The translations under genes and the position numbers were made by a program. 64,000 nt of DNA from positions 4,364,199 to 4,428,198 of the forward strand of contig NC_052621.1 of NCBI RefSeq assembly GCF_016545825.1, read 5' to 3'. The notes beneath the pieces were generated by a model that had not been told where the DNA came from, searched no databases, and saw nothing but the letters and a program-made list of their open reading frames with translations. Of the stretch, positions 52,955 through 62,262 are shown piece after piece (positions within the stretch are counted from its first letter, which is position 1; the number at the start of each line of letters is the position of its first letter). The DNA is from Eucalyptus grandis. Taxonomy: Eukaryota; Streptophyta; Magnoliopsida; Myrtales; Myrtaceae.

Positions 52955-53590
52955 AAAAATGGAAAAGACAGGCTCAATGCTCATTGATTAGTATAAGAAG
53001 TAAAATTAAAATAATACTAGCTAGGAAAAGCACTTAAAAACGTTCACCATTTCTATAAAGTGTCCAAGATCGTTTAATCACTCAAAAATATTACAGAAAC
53101 ATTTTGGAGCTGATTTGATTAAGATTGAATGTGGACAAAATTTGTTGAATATTTTTGGAGGAGGCGGGAGTCACTTAATTTGGTCAATTGAGCATTCTTA
53201 TGATTCTAGTATTTGTCTACGATTTCATGTCCGTTAGAAACTGGACATATATAAATTCACCTTGCAATTTTCCTTTATTGCCAAGTAAATTTCTGATTAG
53301 TGAGTAGCTCTCAATTTATCAAGCAAGCCCAAGTTTGTTTGGTCAAAGCCTAAAAACCCTAAGCCCATTTTGACTAACACATTGACTGTTTCAACAGTGA
53401 TGAATAGCAAGTTCTTTGATCGTTTCTGCTTAAATTCAACAATCTCAAGCAAGTTCTAGAGATGGCAACAAGCCGTCCTAAATTTTCTTTTAGGATGGCT
53501 CCCGGCTCAACCCTGGCGATGGAGCTTCACAAACTTGTTTGGGGATGCCTTTTTCGCTTTAGGGACGATTTTGTTGCTCAACCATTTAGT
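52955..53590. other. unassigned sequence right of the gap
   Basis: AT-rich, non-satellite sequence without a convincing open frame. I see no similarity to the HPt duplicates until about 53590, where text shared with the copy 3 upstream region (about 61185) begins. Confidence 0.5.
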
Positions 53591-55142
53591 CTTTTTCAGC
53601 TTTAGGGATGGTTTGTCACTCAACCACTTGTTTCCATTTGTTGTATCCCCTATTTATTTGCTATGATAAGAGAGAAACTCCTTCATTTGTGTTATATCGT
53701 CCCATTACAATACTTTTTCTAAATGACGGTCACTTAGAAAAATGATGTACTTACCAATATGGGATGCCCCATAAATTAGGTGATGACTTAATTCCACACC
53801 TACTTGAAGATTATTCTTTGGCCTTTTTCTTTATTTTTGTCGAAAAAAATTCCTAACTAGCTTATCCCTCTAAACATGTTAAGTCTATCCCCTAGAGCTC
53901 CTTGTCAAAAGAGATGGTTTAAGTCAATAAAGATAAGAGGAGAGAGAAAAAAATAAGAGGAATGAAAGCTTTTATAGGGGGCTATTCAACTAGTTGACCT
54001 CCTCTGGCATTTTTCGGAAAAATTGCTAACTAGCTTATCCCCTCCATACATGTTAAGTTTATCCACTAGAGCTCCCTGTCAAAATAGATGGTTTAAGGTA
54101 ATAAAGATAGGAGGAGAGAGAAAAAAAGAAGAGATATGAAAGCTTTTATAGCAGGCTATTAAACCAGTTGACCTCCTCTGGCCTTCCATTAGTCATGCAT
54201 GAATAGAAAATTCACTCGGCAGCTATTAAAAAATGTGGGTTTTTCACTTTTCAATGCGTGGAAACCTAATTAAATTCAAAGCTGAGGTGGTTTTTGTTAG
54301 GCAAATTGCACCTTCTAATTCCCATATGAATTTCTTGCCTTTATTTTTCTTGAAAAATTCCTAACTAGCTTATCCCCTCCAAACATGTTAAGTGTAAAAG
54401 ATATGGTTTATGGTAATAAAGATAAGAGGACAGAGAAAAAAGAAGAGGTATAAAAGCTTTCACAGCAGGCTATTAAATCAGCTAACCTCCTTGGCCTTCC
54501 TTTGATCGTGTCATACTACTATTAAAAAAGGCGGATTTTCACTTTCCAGTACGTGGAAACCTAATTAAAGCTGAGCTATTTTTGTCAGGTAAAATGCGCA
54601 TTCTCAATCCCACGATGAATTTTTTGCCTTATCAAGGGATTTTTTGACAGCAATTAGCTTCGATCAAACCAGGTGGCTCCCCCACTCCAGTTTGAGCTGT
54701 GCATGAGTTACTAGTAAGTTCAACTGGCGAAAACGACAAGAAAACAAAAGGAGCCATTGGCAGGGCAGTGTGCCCCCAAGTCTCGGTCCAGCGAGCGCGT
54801 GGGGTGCACGTGGGCGTCTCCCATACCCTCCCTCCCTCTTGCCCAACCAAGGCCGTCACATAGCTTCGCTCAAGGCGCATCCACGTCCTGCCAAATTCGT
54901 TTGACATCTCCGTTCTTGTGCACATGGGGTTGTGAGGATGTCCTAAATTTGCATCTTTTGCCTGCTGAAAGACAGCGGGATCTCCTGTTGGGTTTCCATG
55001 TGGCCCGAGGGTGGAAATGCGTTCGAGCGATCCCTCGTGTCATCCTCATTAAAGTACTTACACGGTTTTTGGAGAACATTTGACTTGCCTTGCTCCTTTC
55101 GCCCGGAGCCAAACCGGGACCTTTAGTAATGTCTAGCTTCCC
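53590..55142 (+). promoter_or_regulatory. upstream region of HPt copy 2, shared with copy 3
   Basis: This block aligns in pieces with 61185-62145 upstream of copy 3: TTTTCAGCTTTAGGGA, the CTAACTAG...TTATCC block, GGAGCC near 54750/61820, and GCCAAATTCG near 54890/61950. It is non-coding as far as I can see; open frames on both strands at 54.6-55.3 kb overlap this promoter homology and are not supported as genes. The promoter was duplicated with the gene, so both copies could share regulation. Confidence 0.65.
53845..54625 (+). repeat. three tandem copies of a ~170-335-bp upstream repeat
   Basis: Copies start near 53845, 54017 and 54352. Each has a GAAAAATT(C/G)CTAACTAG-like start, then TTATCCC, ACATGTTAAG, a purine run with GAGAGAAAAAA, AAAGCTTT and GCTATT. 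The second and third extend into a shared GTGGAAACCTAATTAAA segment. Copy 3 of the gene has one related block near 61455-61760, so copy 2's promoter was expanded by tandem duplication. Confidence 0.8.
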
Positions 55143-55150
55143 TATATAAA
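55143..55150 (+). promoter_or_regulatory. TATA box of HPt copy 2
   Basis: TATATAAA lies 96 bp upstream of the first ATG (55239), followed by a pyrimidine-rich leader. The equivalent box is conserved upstream of copy 3. Confidence 0.7.
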
Positions 55151-55238
55151 CCCGCCCCCAACTTTTGTAATCTATTTTCTTTGCCTGCTTCATCTCCTTC
55201 ATCGCTTCGCGTGAAGGAGGAAAGAAAGGAGGAGGGAA

Positions 55239-58200
55239 ATGGCTCGCGGAGAGGCCAGGTAATATTGGCAACTTGAAGAACGAGGTGACCGCTTTACGTC
55301 TCTGTAGCGTCTCTTTTCGCTGGATCATCAGTTGTCATGTTTTAGATTTTGATGTTGTTTGCTTGGCGAAAGAAGTGGTTGTCCTTTTTCGCTTCTTGAA
55401 AGATGAGTGAGCAAGCCCACTTTTTAGGCTGATGAACATGAGCTTCTTGATCGTCTTGTTTCGGTCTATGTATACCTGTACCATGAGACGAGTAGCACTA
55501 CCTTTTGTCCGGCTAGCGACCTGTAATTATTTATTATGATATCTTATTGTGTGTTTGCCATTGTGAAATGATTTTTTTTTTTGGATGGAGGGTTATTGTA
55601 TAGGTTATAAAGGGAAGATGAAAATGGTTTTTTTTTTTTTTAAAGTTTAATTCCTTTTCATGGTTGGAGAGTTAGCTAGGGTTAACCATATTACAGAAGA
55701 TCTTACAAAGTGCCTGTGACTTTAATAGTTATTTCTTCTCTTTGAAAGTTGACATTTCGCGTCTTCATTTCTACCATCTGTGTCTGAGGTATCATGGATG
55801 GAGAGTATGAGGAGACCAGGAGATCACAAAACTCAAATTTTCCAAATCTCATGATGAATGTTATCGACAATTTCCTGAATGACGGTGACAACAGCATGAG
55901 AGAGCTAGCCGACCTTCTGTAAACTTCAATTTTTCTTGACTTCGACGGTTGCATGCTCTAAGTTTTTATTCTTTCCTTGCTTCTCGGTCGCTGATAATCG
56001 GTGGGTGATTTGATGATTGTTTTCAGGAGTGCAAGGAGCGTGAATTATACTAAAGTCACTACTGCTGCTCATCTGATCAAAGGAGGTGGCAGCAGGTAGA
56101 TAAACGATTTACTTTAATTTCCAAAAAGGGTAACTATTTGATTTTATTGGTATGTTATGCGTGAAATTTTTGAAATTAATTTCTTGACATGAAATACTCA
56201 ACATCTTCAAGAGTAGAACATTTCCAGCACTTGTGTTCGAAATTTTCCTCTTTTAGTCATATTCTTAGCATGCTGCATTAGGAAAGATCAATCTGATTTG
56301 AATTATACGGGCAAGAAGGCTGTCGATGGCTCGTGTCCGTGTTTATTGGAAAACCAGATGACGGTAGATTTTTATCCGTTGTTTAGAATTTGTTTGGCTG
56401 TGGCGCGTGTGGCAACTGTCTCAGTACATTCCAATGGGACTAGCGCGTGAAGAATTTTGAGCATGAGCGTTTTCAACCTCGTGATTTGATCCGACATTCT
56501 TGTTCAGTAAAACATTAGTCAATGAGATAACTTCCAACTAAGTGGTGAATGCGGCGCATTATATACATCAAGCCTATCATGAAGGATCTATGATGTTGCC
56601 TGACTTTCAAGTCTCGTTCAACGCATAAAATGTGCATACGACATCACATATATAGGCTTGTCCACTTTTGAATGTTATTATTGGCCTAGTTCCATATTAA
56701 TTGGAAGTCGCATTCCAATGCTCAATATTTGGAGGGCTACTTCTATGCCATGACTTATTATCTAAATCCGGACATATAACGTATATGAGATATTCCAACA
56801 GCCGAACAAAGCAACAACTTTGAAATTGTCGTTTGAAACTTTATGAGTTTGATCACATGCGAATTTGACCAAATTTACAGAGATGTAGTTTGAACAACGA
56901 CTTAATGATGATTAGTTCTTTGTCGGATGCTTCAGACTAAAATCAGTCGTATTGATTTTGATATCTAATTTTTCCGAGTTGTTAACTGAATGACATCTCT
57001 TTACTACTAATATGACTTGTATACCTGTACTCGTTGTTTGTGTTGTAGCCTTGGTGGCTGCCGGGTTGTTGCAGCAGCTCGTGCTCTTATAACTGCCAGC
57101 CTTAATCGGGACAAGCAAAGGTAGAAATTGGCATTTTCTTTGCATTCATGATTTCAGAGCCCTTTATAACAGTATGTGCATAATTATATCTAAGGATTTG
57201 TTTCCGTCAACGAATTATAGGCATCTTGTCAAATGTATAGACAAGCGTTTATATATCTGTTATTAATTTTCTTGTATTTGCATAACCATACAATGTAAAT
57301 TAACCTCCTAAAAGCTATAAGTTTATTGCTTACGATCCTTATTTTATGGTTGTGCATTTTAATGCCTAGCGATTAACATCATTAGTCATTCAAAGAATTG
57401 TCTTTTAATAGCAAGTAACTGTCATTGCTGTCTCCTTGATTGATGAAAAGGTATCTAGGTTAGAATCATACACAGACTTCTCCAAGAACATAGAACAATA
57501 GTTTAGCCCATCCTCACATGAAGTGCAGTCGAAACCGAGTGCATGAAAAGTTTAAGAGCTTTTGCTAAAATTCTAAAGATTTGCACTGGTTTTTACCAAG
57601 CACTATTATGCACTAATAGTTGTGCTATTAGCGCATGGTTTTCTGAAGTTCCAAATGGTGTCAGGTGACTTTACTAGATTGCTCACTTGATCTTGGTTTA
57701 GCGCATGTCCGTTGAGTGACTGGCTCTAGGTCTCTCAGGCTTGGATCTTGCTGTGGTGTTAACTTTTAACTTCTGGCTTTAGCCATAACTTTGATCAAAG
57801 ATACATTATGCGAAAAGTTATCTAAGATTCCTGTGTCTACAGACTTTTTGGTGTCTTCAATAGTTTGCTGTTGTATTCATTTACATCAAGACAGCAATTT
57901 CTCTTCCTTAAAAATATAGCATCGGTGATCTGCATCCAGTGAAGATTTTGAAAAGCAATATACCAATACGAATATCTGACTTTGAACATGAGAAGCTTAT
58001 TGACCTTTGCATGTGATTTAACCTAACAATGCTTATGGTTCTTGCTGAGTTGCTGACTATGTGAACATATGCCAACCACTGACTGCATGCGATATGAGCT
58101 TCTCCATTGGTTTTTGCAATTTTAAAAAAAAATGATTGCCTATGTATTTATTGATGGTCAATTTGACACTTATGTCTCTGCGGTTGTCTTCTAGCTGCGA

Positions 58201-59010
58201 GACATCGTATGAACAGGTGGTGAATGAGTACTACCACTTTCGCGACAAACTCAGAACCCTACATCAGGTACTGCCTCTGTTAAATGAACTCTGCTTATGC
58301 TTTCCTGAAAGACCCAAAGTATTCTCAATTCTTCATGATTTTGCCAAGAACTCTTTGTACTTTATGAATTTGGGATATCAGAGGCTTTGGAATTATTAAA
58401 GGAATGAATGTTAAGCCGATAAGGCCATCAATTAATCTGGAGAAACACTTAGAAATGTTAGTTGGGACTCAAAACATCCTGATAAACAAGAGACCGGCGA
58501 GCAAGTCCTGAAGACGAACAAGAAAGAGAATATTGTTATGGAATATGAGATGAGCCTCACATCTTAGGGAAGCAAATATGAGGCTGTCATACAGTCTTTT
58601 TAGCTTTTGCAAATAGCGTTATACGCAAACAAAGTGGGGAACTCGCAATGGAGATGCTCGTCTATGGTTAAGCTCTAGTCAGAGTCTCATGCCTCCATGT
58701 GTTATCATGTTGCGGCAGTATTCCATTAGTACTGCCCTTAGTTTGGTTGAACTAATTGAGGATGCATCTTCTCTCCGTGTTAACGGACGTAGAAACTGAT
58801 TGAGCTCATCAAAATATTATGCCATTTACAATGAAAAAATTCTAAGTTTCAGCGATTTATCTTTATCCTATACACATCATCCCGAGACTTCATTTTGATG
58901 CTAAATATGATTCATTTGCTGCTCCAGTTACTTTACTGATCCAACTGTCGATTTGTTTTCCGCAGATGGAGAGGGCAGTCTTCAACCAAGAGTCGAGACG
59001 GAGGGGATAA
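55239..59010 (+). CDS. HPt (AHP-like) phosphotransfer gene copy 2, N-terminus doubtful
   Basis: Likely cytokinin/two-component phosphorelay protein. Exons: doubtful exon 1 at 55239-55284; exon 2 at 55789-55918 (in-frame ATG 55794, MDGEYEETRRSQNSNFPNL...NVIDNFLNDGDNSMRELADL); exon 3 at 56027-56095 (SARSVNYTKVTTAAHLIKGG); exon 4 at 57049-57120 (LGGCRVVAAARALITASLN); exon 5 at 58195-58267 (CETSYEQVVNEYYHFRDKL); exon 6 at 58966-59010 (MERAVFNQESRRRG, stop). Exons 2-6 join in phase to 127 residues. The phospho-accepting motif is HLIKGGGSSLGG, with His57 counted from the exon 2 Met; the usual family form is HQxKGSSSSxGA, so His, Lys and Gly are kept but the Ser run is altered. Exon 1 read from ATG 55239 stops at codon 8. 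The frame resembling AHP helix 1 (GNLKNE, matching LKHE in copy 3) has no ATG, and the exon 2 acceptor looks one base off phase. Either translation starts in exon 2, giving a shortened protein, or this copy is a pseudogene. Confidence 0.72.
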
Positions 59011-59040
59011 AAGCTGTTGGTGTTTCGCTTAGTTGAGTAT

Positions 59041-59547
59041 TGTTGAAAAATATGACTGCGTGAAAACATGGTTTTCGGTATCGATAATAATTTTTGGTTA
59101 GTGACGTACAAACGTATATGTGTTTGGCATGTATTTGGTGATGGATGGACCAGGGACAAAGTTCATGGGACGTAATTTATCTAGTTGATGGACATGTTTA
59201 GTACAAGAAGTGTTGGTGATAGAGGAGTATTTCATGATACATAAGCTATCTTAGTTCTACTTTCGCACGACTTCTTACATGAGTAACTCCTTGCCTATTT
59301 ATAGGCAAGTTGCTCCAAAGTCGTGTCCGCAGCTCTTAGCCTTAGCTAGCTCTATCATAGAGCTTTGTGAATCGACTTTCAAGACAATTATCTCTGCCAT
59401 TTGCAGGGATAATTTTGTGGACTTCTCTATACAAAATTAGTGGACTCCAGACATTTCTTTAGCCGCTGCTTGCTTGGTTTCATTCGGCTACTTCTTGATG
59501 AAGAAATATGTTTCTAGATTTTGTTGAAAATGGATCATCAATTTTAT
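59041..59547. mobile_element. ~507-bp insertion, LTR-like (possible solo LTR)
   Basis: Copy 1 reads GAGTATACAGATGAG without a break; copy 2 has about 507 bp between GAGTAT and ACAGATGAG. The insert starts TGTTGAAAAATATGAC, typical of Copia-type LTR starts, has a TATA-like CCTATTTATAGGCAAG in the middle, and ends near GGATCATCAATTTTAT. Only TAT is clearly repeated at both ends, so a 5-bp target duplication is not proven. No coding sequence is seen. It sits just 3' of the copy 2 stop, probably in its 3' UTR. Confidence 0.55.
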
Positions 59548-60309
59548 ACAGATGAGAAGATTTCATCTGTCTATGGGAAAGTTGTTGATGAAGTTCCTGC
59601 TATATATTAATGAGTAGACCATGTTCTTTCTTTCAGCTTTTGGACCATTCACCTAAGTACTTGTATGTTCGTTTATCATTCTCTAGTAATGAACATCTAG
59701 ATCTCTAAAGCAGTAAAGCTGATTTCCGGTATTTGAGAAATCGTTCATTCTCAGATGAACATGGAAGAATCATGCAGAAATCCAATGCCCACACGCTTAA
59801 CAGCCTAAGATCAGTAGAGGATTATGTTCTTAATGGAAAAAAAGGATACTTGGAAGAACATCAACTTTTAGGATTACTTAGGCGGTGTCTGTGTAAGATT
59901 TAATCTTACATGCTTTCGATCGAATGTAGGGAAATTAGACACATTAGTCCTTCTGGTTCACTCTAGTTTTGGTCGGCAAATTGCGAGTTCGGCGATCGCA
60001 CGAAGTCTTCGTTCGGGTTTCTCCAGCTTATTCCCGCACGTCCTCTAATAATTTGTCGTCCTCTCATCACTCCATTTCTGCTTCACTTCATTTGGATGTT
60101 CCAACGGAGTTTTGTCCTTGCTCAAGGCTCTATGAGTAGCTACAGTCCCAACTTCCCAAATACATAAATCTGCCAAATTGCAAAAAGTGGCCGTGTTGCG
60201 TTTTGGTGTGTTATTCTTTATGGGGATTAATTTCAAATCTCTTTTGGAATCGAGTCGAAAAATCACTATTTTGAAGCTCTATGCTCTATATATTTACAAA
60301 GTTTTTTTA
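59548..60309. other. 3' flank of HPt copy 2 and unassigned sequence
   Basis: 59548-59660 matches the copy 1 3' flank. After that I see AT-rich sequence without recognisable genes. Short open frames on both strands near 60.05-60.4 kb have no family resemblance that I can see. Confidence 0.5.
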
Positions 60310-60550
60310 GTTCACGTACAAAAGATACATGAATTAAATAGACGCATGTATCTACAAAATTCATTAATAAAGAGATATGTAAATTCAAGAGATTCATGAA
60401 TCTGAGACGCGTGAATTCAAAGAGATTCGTGAACTCAATAAGTACATGAACTAAAAGATACATGAATCTAGGAAATTCATGAATTTAATAGATACGTGAA
60501 CAGAAAAGTTTAGGGCATTCATGAATTGATAGATATGTGAACGAAAAGAC
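60310..60550. repeat. degenerate short tandem repeat around ATTCATGAAT
   Basis: Loose ~17-22-bp units built on the palindrome ATTCATGAAT and variants (AGATACATGAATT, GAGATTCATGAATCTGAGA, GAGATTCGTGAACTC, AGATACATGAATCTAGG, AATTCATGAATTTAATAG, AGATACGTGAAC). About ten units are visible. Self-complementary units can fold on either strand. No gene is seen. Confidence 0.7.
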
Positions 60551-60972
60551 GTATCTTAATGTGTTGGCTTTTTCGTTGATGCATTAACCGTAATTATAAC
60601 AATTTTGTCATTGGAACTTTGACACGAATGCCTTTCCACTTCATGAGACCATGTGAATTTCATTCAACACATGAACATAGAAAGGAAACCCCACCTAGGA
60701 CTGTAGGACATATTGAAAATTCCACTTTTAGCAAGTAATGGGAAAATCTAACGAAAGTAAGCATCATGCCTCTAACCAAAAACTGGGTTCCTATCGATGG
60801 GACAAACAATGCAAAATTACAAATGAGACAACTTCAGAAATAAGAAACCAAAAAAAGAAAAATCGCTAAACCATACCACAAATGATTCACATACGCTTCC
60901 AACATGAAACCACCAAAAGAAAATTCAAATGTTATCAAAGGCAAAGGAAGGAAATGAAGGAGCATGCACCAC

Positions 60973-61060
60973 CTGATCCAAGAATGTCCTTCAACTCATC
61001 AGTTGTTGGGGTAGTGTTCCCTCCCAAAACAGCCAGCAAGTAAGCCGCAATCACTTTCGT
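60973..61060 (-). pseudogene. 60S acidic ribosomal protein P2 fragment, first coding exon only
   Basis: The minus strand encodes KVIAAYLLAVLGGNTTPTTD then ELKDILGS, the conserved N-terminus of plant ribosomal stalk protein P2. The codon that should be the start ATG is ACG (61058-61060). Just upstream on that strand is an acceptor-like GGAGCAG|GGAAG, consistent with a 5' UTR intron. Downstream the exon ends TCAG|GTGGTG, a valid donor with the phase expected to split the Val of LGSV. No later P2 exon (acidic tail) is visible in the next ~1 kb of the minus strand. It is a non-functional gene piece sitting about 110 bp before the start of the copy 3 upstream homology. Confidence 0.8.
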
Positions 61061-61184
61061 CTTCCCTGCTCCAACACCAACATAATAATAATAACCATAA
61101 CGGTCTCCATGGCAAGTCACAGAGAGAGAACCTTGAGAACTGGATAAAGATGGCTGTAGTGCTATCGCTCGTACAATTAGAACG

Positions 61185-62145
61185 GCTTTTTCAGCTTTAG
61201 GGACGGTTTGTCACTCAACTGTGTGGTCTTCTTTGTAGTGTCCCTATTAATTTGCTCTAATAAGATAGCAAATCTTCCATTTAGTTATATTAGTTCTATT
61301 CATTTGGTTATATTGCCCATTACAATGATCTCCCAAAGACAGTTCATTAAAAAAAATGGACTTACCAGTATAGGACGCTTGTAAATCAGATAATGACTTG
61401 ATTCTATACATATTTTAAGATTATTCTTTGGCTCTTTTCTTCTTCATTTTTTTCCAGATAAGAGATTCCTAACTAGTTTATCCTCTCAAAATATGTCAAT
61501 TCCATTTACTAGAACTCTCGTCAAAAGGGGTCGTTTAAGGTAATCTCAACAAAGTTTTGGTTAGATGGAGTTATCACTGCTAAATGACTATTAGATATGG
61601 AAAAATGCTTATTAACTAGCCACAAAATGATTAGAAAGATTTAGCGGAAAAGAGAGGGAGAAAAAAAAGGCTATTAAATTATTTGACCTCATTTTGACCT
61701 TCCATCGGCCATGTCACGAATAGAAGATGTGGGTTTTCAATACATCGGAAACCTGAACAAAGCTGGGTTTTTGGCCAGGCAAATCGCACCTCCTCAGCCC
61801 CGAAAATGAGAAGAAAATAGAAGGAGCCGTTGGGAGGGGTCGCTTCCAAGTCTAGAGTTCAGCGGCCCGTGCACGTCTCTGCCCTAGCGTTACTCTCCTT
61901 CTGCCCAACTGAAGCCATGACGCATCGCTTTGCTCGAGACGCAGTCAAGTCCCGCCAAATTCGAGAAGCGTCGTTCCATGAAACGTCTCCATAGGAAGAG
62001 GAATCGCACAACCCATCTTGGTTCTCCTGCTGCAGATGGGTGTGCGAGGGACATAGACGTTCCTTGCATCACCCTCATTAAAGCATTTTCTCAGTTTTCG
62101 CAGTACATTTAACTAAACTGGAAGCCTAATAATGTCAGGCTTTCT
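61185..62145 (+). promoter_or_regulatory. upstream region of HPt copy 3, shared with copy 2
   Basis: It aligns in pieces with 53590-55142: TTTTCAGCTTTAGGGACGG at the start, one copy of the CTAACTAG/TTATCC block near 61465, GGAAACCTGA near 61748, and the GCCAAATTCG segment near 61955. Short open frames at 61.9-62.1 kb on both strands overlap this homology and are not supported as genes. Confidence 0.65.
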
Positions 62146-62153
62146 TATATAAA
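62146..62153 (+). promoter_or_regulatory. TATA box of HPt copy 3
   Basis: TATATAAA lies 117 bp upstream of the first ATG (62263). It is followed by a pyrimidine-rich leader similar to that of copy 2, and no other ATG falls between box and exon 1. Confidence 0.7.
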
Positions 62154-62262
62154 CCCCGTCTTCAATCTTAGCCAATCCACCATTTTGCTTCTAATTTCCT
62201 TTTCCTGCTCTATCTCCCTCTATTTCCCTTTGCGTTGCGGGAGGAAAAGAAAATAGGAGGAA

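Noticed and set aside
52846..53037. Open frame spanning the N gap
   Set aside because: Most of it is translated N; there is no coding evidence.
54632..55328. Open frames up to 152 codons on both strands upstream of HPt copy 2
   Set aside because: They overlap each other and the duplicated promoter and first exon of the HPt gene. The GC-richer leader sequence explains the longer open frames.
55703..57145. Minus-strand open frames over HPt copy 2 exons
   Set aside because: They are antisense shadows of exons 2 and 4.
58136..58399. 87-codon plus-strand open frame
   Set aside because: It only contains exon 5 of HPt copy 2 read through into flanking introns; the splice sites and copy 1 comparison support the exon borders instead.
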